Assembly (NCBI GenBank): GCA_964587515.1
Contig: CAZPMO010000107.1
Coordinates: 1 to 16,303, forward strand
Length of the DNA: 16,303 nt
Direction: 5' to 3'
DNA from: CAZPMO01 sp964587515
GTDB lineage: Bacteria; Pseudomonadota; Alphaproteobacteria; MPNO01
The notes under the pieces are model-generated. The model saw nothing but the letters and a program-made list of their open reading frames with translations. It was not told the origin of the DNA and did no database searches. Positions 13,039 through 16,303 of this stretch are shown piece after piece. The translations under genes were made by a program, and so were the position numbers. Position 1 is the first letter of the stretch; each line of letters begins with the position of its first letter.

Positions 13039-16000
13039 GGTGCATGGCGGTCGAGGACCGCATTGCCCACCGGATCGAGCCTGGGAACCGCGCTCCACAA
13101 GAGGGCGCAGCGGATGGTAAATTTTGGGTAAATACGTCGCAGAACCGCGCGATAGGCGGCGAGCTGGCGGACATAGGCGACCGGCAATTCGCCGTCTTCG
13201 GCCGGGGGCGTGCGATTCGCCTTGAAATCGACGATCAGCACCGATTCGCCGGTCACCGCGAGCCGGTCGATACGGCCCGATATCACCATCCCGCCGACCT
13301 CGCCCACGATGGGCACTTCGGCGCGCGATTCCGGACCGAACAGGGGCGCGAATTCGGGCGATTCCAGCACCGCCAACGCCTCGTTGATGATCTCGTCGCG
13401 TTGCGTCGACACTAATTCGTGAACCGGCCGTTCCAGGAAGCGCCGCGCCGCCGCACGCCGGCCGGCCGGTTCGATCTCGGGCAGGGCTTGCAGCAGCCGG
13501 TGGACCAGATTGCCGCGTCGAATCGCGGCCTCGCGGTCGCCGTGCGGCGGGTCGACCGGCGGCGCGTCGTCGGCGGGGCGCGACGGCGTCAGCGGCCGCG
13601 GCGGCTCGGGCTCGGCCGGGGCCGGCGCGCGCGCCCAGCTGGGCAGCGGCGGCGGCGCTTCGGTCGCGCGTGCCGCTTCGACCCTGGCGTTATCGGGTTC
13701 CGATCGTTGCGCGTTTTCCATTCGCAGGCCGGCTCCGCTCCAACCCGCGATCCCGGGTGCGGCCAGATCGAAGGTCACCTCCTCGGCGATCCCGGACAGG
13801 CCCCGGACGACCAGATTGTACCAGCAATCCTCGGGCGTCTTGTTGCGGGTGCCGTAACCGCACACGTACAGCCGATCCTCGGCGCGGGTCATCGCGACAT
13901 AGAGCAGACGCCGGTATTCCCGGTCGTTCTCGCGCTCGGCGGCCTCGCGGAGCGCCGCGCTTACCGGTTCCTCGACCGCGCGGCGTGGTGTCCACAGCGC
14001 CAGCGGATCGGGACCGCCTTCGTCTTCGCTCCACAGCAGCCGGGTTTCGCCGCGCCGCGGGGTCTGCATGGTGTCGGCCAGGATGACCACCGGCGCCTGA
14101 AGTCCCTTGGCGCCATGGACGGTCATCACGCGCACCTCGTCGCGCGCGGCATGTTCGAGATCACGCTTGATCTCGCTCCTGCCCTCGACGAACCATTGCA
14201 GGAACCCCTGAAGCGACGACGGATGGGTGCGCTCAAAGGACAATGCCAGCGCCAGGAACTCGTCGAGCGGATCATTTGCCTCCATGCCGAGCCGCGCGAC
14301 AATGTGTTCGCGTCCGCGCCTTGGCCCCAAAATATCGGCGTAGAACTCATAGGGCGGGACGTAATCTGCGCGCGCCATCAGGGCGCTCAGTAATTCGACC
14401 GCGTCGGCATAGCGGTCGTCGCGCGGTGCGCGGTGGCGAAGTTCCCGCCACAGGCTCCGGTCCTCCGCCCGCCCATAGGCGAGATCGAACAGCGCCTCCT
14501 CGTCGAGCCCGATCAGCGGGCCTTTCAGTACGCAGGCCAGGGTCAAATCGTCCTCCGGCAGCAGCAGGAACTGGCCCAGCGCCACCAGATCCATGATCGC
14601 GAGCTGGTCGCCGAGCACCATGCGGTCGACGCCGGCCACCGGAACATCGAGATTCTTCAGCGCGCTGACCAGCTCGTCGACCAGGGCGGTGCGGCGGCGC
14701 ACCAGCACCATGATGTCGCCGGCGCGCACGGCGCGGTCGCGACTTTCCAGCCTTTCGCCGTCCGCGATCCAGTTCTTTATGCGGGCGGCGATCACGCGGG
14801 CCAGGCGATGGGCCGGCGGATCGCCCTCCATTTGCACGCTGGGCGGCGCCCAGGGGTCGATATCGTCCCGGTCATCGGGCAGCACCGGCGGCCACACTTC
14901 AACCTGCCCCGCCTGACCGGCGCGGTGCGCGGTATGGGTAATCGTTTCCTCGTCGAGACCGTCATGGGCGTCTTCGCGCGCGAACACCGCATCCACCGCC
15001 GCCAGCACCGGTTCGGCCGAACGGAACGAGACATCGAGGCCGACCGACTCCCAGGCGCCGCCGGATTGCGCGACGCGCTCGGCGAAATAGGCGCTCATGC
15101 GGCGAAATTCCTCGGGCGCGGCGCGCTGGAAGCTGAAGATCGACTGCTTCGCGTCGCCGACCGCGAACACGGTGCGCGGCCGTTCCCCCGCCCCGGCGCC
15201 GGCGAAAAATTCCTCGGCGATGGCGCGCACCACGGCCCACTGGTCGGGGTTGGTGTCCTGCGCCTCGTCGATCAGAATATGGTCGAGCCCGCCGTCGAGC
15301 TTGTAGAGAGCCCATGACGCGCCGCCCTCCGCCTCGACCAGCGCGCGGCCCTTGAGGATGAGATCGTCGTAATCGAGCAGCGCGTGCGCCGTCTTGTGCG
15401 CCTCATAGGTCTCCAGCAGCCCGCCGGCTAGCGCCAACAGCGCGCCGGACGCATGCGCCACGGCCAGCGCCTTGCGGCGCGCGGTTACGTCGATCAGCCG
15501 CGCCGCTTCGCGCGCCATGATTTCCAGCGCGCCCGGGAATTCCTCGGCGACGGGTTTGGTCATCAGCGTCTTGCGTGGCTGGTTCTCGCGGGTCAGGAAC
15601 AGGGCGGCGTAATCGTCGAACGACGAGGCCCGTTTGCCCGGATCGGCCAACCAGCCGGCGATCGACGCGCCGCGCTTCTGATCGGTGTCGGACCCGCGCG
15701 CCAGCGCGCCGGCGGCGGCGCGCAATCCCTCGGCATCGAACGACGCCTCGTCGCAGGCGGTCGCGACCACCGCCTCCACGGTCTCGCCGGGCACCACGCC
15801 GAGCCGCCGCATCACGCGTTCGCGCAACTGCGCGCTATCGCCCGACAGCAGCGTCGCCAGGCGGCCCCGGTCGCGCGCGATCAGCGCCATCAGCGTGACG
15901 AATTCGTCTTCGCCGGCCCAGCCCGTGACCGTCGCCAAGGCATCGGCCAGTATGGGGTCTCCGCCGCGCTGGGCGCGTTCCAGCAGATCGTCGCGGGCGG

Positions 16001-16303
16001 CATGCATGGTCTCGGCGGCGGTGCGCTCGTCCATCACCTGGAAATGGGGCGCGACGCCGGCCTCCAGCGGGAACCGGCCGAGCAGCGATTCGCAGAAGGC
16101 GTGGATGGTCATGATCCGCATGCCGCCCGGCGCATCGAGCACGTCGGCGAACAGCCGCCGCGCGATGGTGAGTATTTCATCGTCCGGTTCCGCGCCGGTA
16201 AGGTCGGCGACCGCGCGCGCCAGGGCCGGATCGTCGCCCGCCGCCCAACCGCCGAGGACGGCATTGACCCGGTTCGCCATCTCGGCGGCGGCGGCGCGGG
16301 TAA
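13035..16303 (-). CDS. addA: Double-strand break repair helicase-nuclease AddA, 5' end outside the window
   Basis: This frame is open to the right edge, so the N-terminus, with the Walker A motif, is missing; about 1088 residues are visible. The bases at 16281-16303 continue the conserved Ala-Ala-Ala-Ala-Glu-Met region in frame, so the ATG at 16280 is internal. Counting from that Met, helicase motifs follow in order: Thr-Ile-His-Ala-Phe-Cys (58-63), Walker B Ile-Asp-Glu-Ala-Gln-Asp (337-342), Gly-Asp-Ala-Lys-Gln-Ser (375-380), Thr-Val-His-Gly-Ala-Lys-Gly-Leu (720-727) and Tyr-Val-Ala-Met-Thr-Arg-Ala (794-800). A proline-rich linker (about 875-913) leads to a PD-(D/E)xK nuclease with His927, Asp1005, Asp1018, Lys1020 and the Gln-Leu-Ala-Ala-Tyr motif near 1039-1043. 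With AddB it resects DNA ends to load RecA, like RecBCD. addB is expected just upstream. Confidence 0.96.
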   Translation of the reverse strand, partial: TRAAAAEMANRVNAVLGGWAAGDDPALARAVADLTGAEPDDEILTIARRLFADVLDAPGGMRIMTIHAFCESLLGRFPLEAGVAPHFQVMDERTAAETMHAARDDLLERAQRGGDPILADALATVTGWAGEDEFVTLMALIARDRGRLATLLSGDSAQLRERVMRRLGVVPGETVEAVVATACDEASFDAEGLRAAAGALARGSDTDQKRGASIAGWLADPGKRASSFDDYAALFLTRENQPRKTLMTKPVAEEFPGALEIMAREAARLIDVTARRKALAVAHASGALLALAGGLLETYEAHKTAHALLDYDDLILKGRALVEAEGGASWALYKLDGGLDHILIDEAQDTNPDQWAVVRAIAEEFFAGAGAGERPRTVFAVGDAKQSIFSFQRAAPEEFRRMSAYFAERVAQSGGAWESVGLDVSFRSAEPVLAAVDAVFAREDAHDGLDEETITHTAHRAGQAGQVEVWPPVLPDDRDDIDPWAPPSVQMEGDPPAHRLARVIAARIKNWIADGERLESRDRAVRAGDIMVLVRRRTALVDELVSALKNLDVPVAGVDRMVLGDQLAIMDLVALGQFLLLPEDDLTLACVLKGPLIGLDEEALFDLAYGRAEDRSLWRELRHRAPRDDRYADAVELLSALMARADYVPPYEFYADILGPRRGREHIVARLGMEANDPLDEFLALALSFERTHPSSLQGFLQWFVEGRSEIKRDLEHAARDEVRVMTVHGAKGLQAPVVILADTMQTPRRGETRLLWSEDEGGPDPLALWTPRRAVEEPVSAALREAAERENDREYRRLLYVAMTRAEDRLYVCGYGTRNKTPEDCWYNLVVRGLSGIAEEVTFDLAAPGIAGWSGAGLRMENAQRSEPDNARVEAARATEAPPPLPSWARAPAPAEPEPPRPLTPSRPADDAPPVDPPHGDREAAIRRGNLVHRLLQALPEIEPAGRRAAARRFLERPVHELVSTQRDEIINEALAVLESPEFAPLFGPESRAEVPIVGEVGGMVISGRIDRLAVTGESVLIVDFKANRTPPAEDGELPVAYVRQLAAYRAVLRRIYPKFTIRCALLWSAVPRLDPVGNAVLDRHAP

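Overview
The window is high-GC DNA (roughly 63-65% by eye) with almost gap-free coding on both strands. Gene content suggests an alphaproteobacterium, possibly a Rhodospirillales-like lineage. The best clues are the addA-trxA arrangement, a short CHCC zinc-finger protein of the NDUFS6 type, and an accessory catabolic cluster rich in alpha/beta hydrolases. I see no rRNA, tRNA, CRISPR array, insertion sequence or phage gene. No stretch over 300 bases lacks a gene.

Layout. (1) 56-799, minus: two small membrane-associated proteins of unknown function. (2) 920-1834, plus: a DMT/EamA-type transporter. (3) 1862-6392, minus: a compact five-gene set read from right to left. It encodes a GlcG/HbpS-like protein, an alpha/beta hydrolase of the meta-cleavage-product type, a GMC flavoprotein oxidoreductase, a second alpha/beta hydrolase resembling C-C bond hydrolases, and a RidA-family protein. 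(4) 6470-10246, plus: the divergent partner set. It encodes a TusA-like sulfur carrier, a class A FAD monooxygenase with a phenol-hydroxylase-like layout, an isochorismatase-like cysteine hydrolase, and an exported ABC substrate-binding protein. (5) 10251-12277, minus: a YadG-like ABC ATPase coupled to a putative lipoprotein hydrolase of the lysophospholipase type. (6) 12394-12582, plus: the CHCC zinc-finger protein. (7) 12651-16303, minus: trxA and the C-terminal ~1088 residues of addA, which runs off the right edge.

Blocks 3 and 4 share a 77-bp divergent intergenic region and probably form one catabolic unit. They offer substrate capture, ring or carbon hydroxylation, alcohol oxidation, two possible C-C or ester hydrolysis steps and amide hydrolysis. 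No ring-cleavage dioxygenase, transporter permease or dedicated regulator is visible, so the substrate cannot be read from the window. The unit does not match a pathway I can name, although its enzyme classes overlap those of pyrimidine (rut) and nicotinate (nic) degradation. Its most unusual point is a sulfur-carrier gene translationally coupled to a flavin hydroxylase.

Several junctions share bases: ATGA at 5967-5970 and 6703-6706, GTGA at 9116-9119, and TAGTG at 11235-11239. These suggest tight operons. Promoter calls are by eye; the one before trxA is the most convincing.
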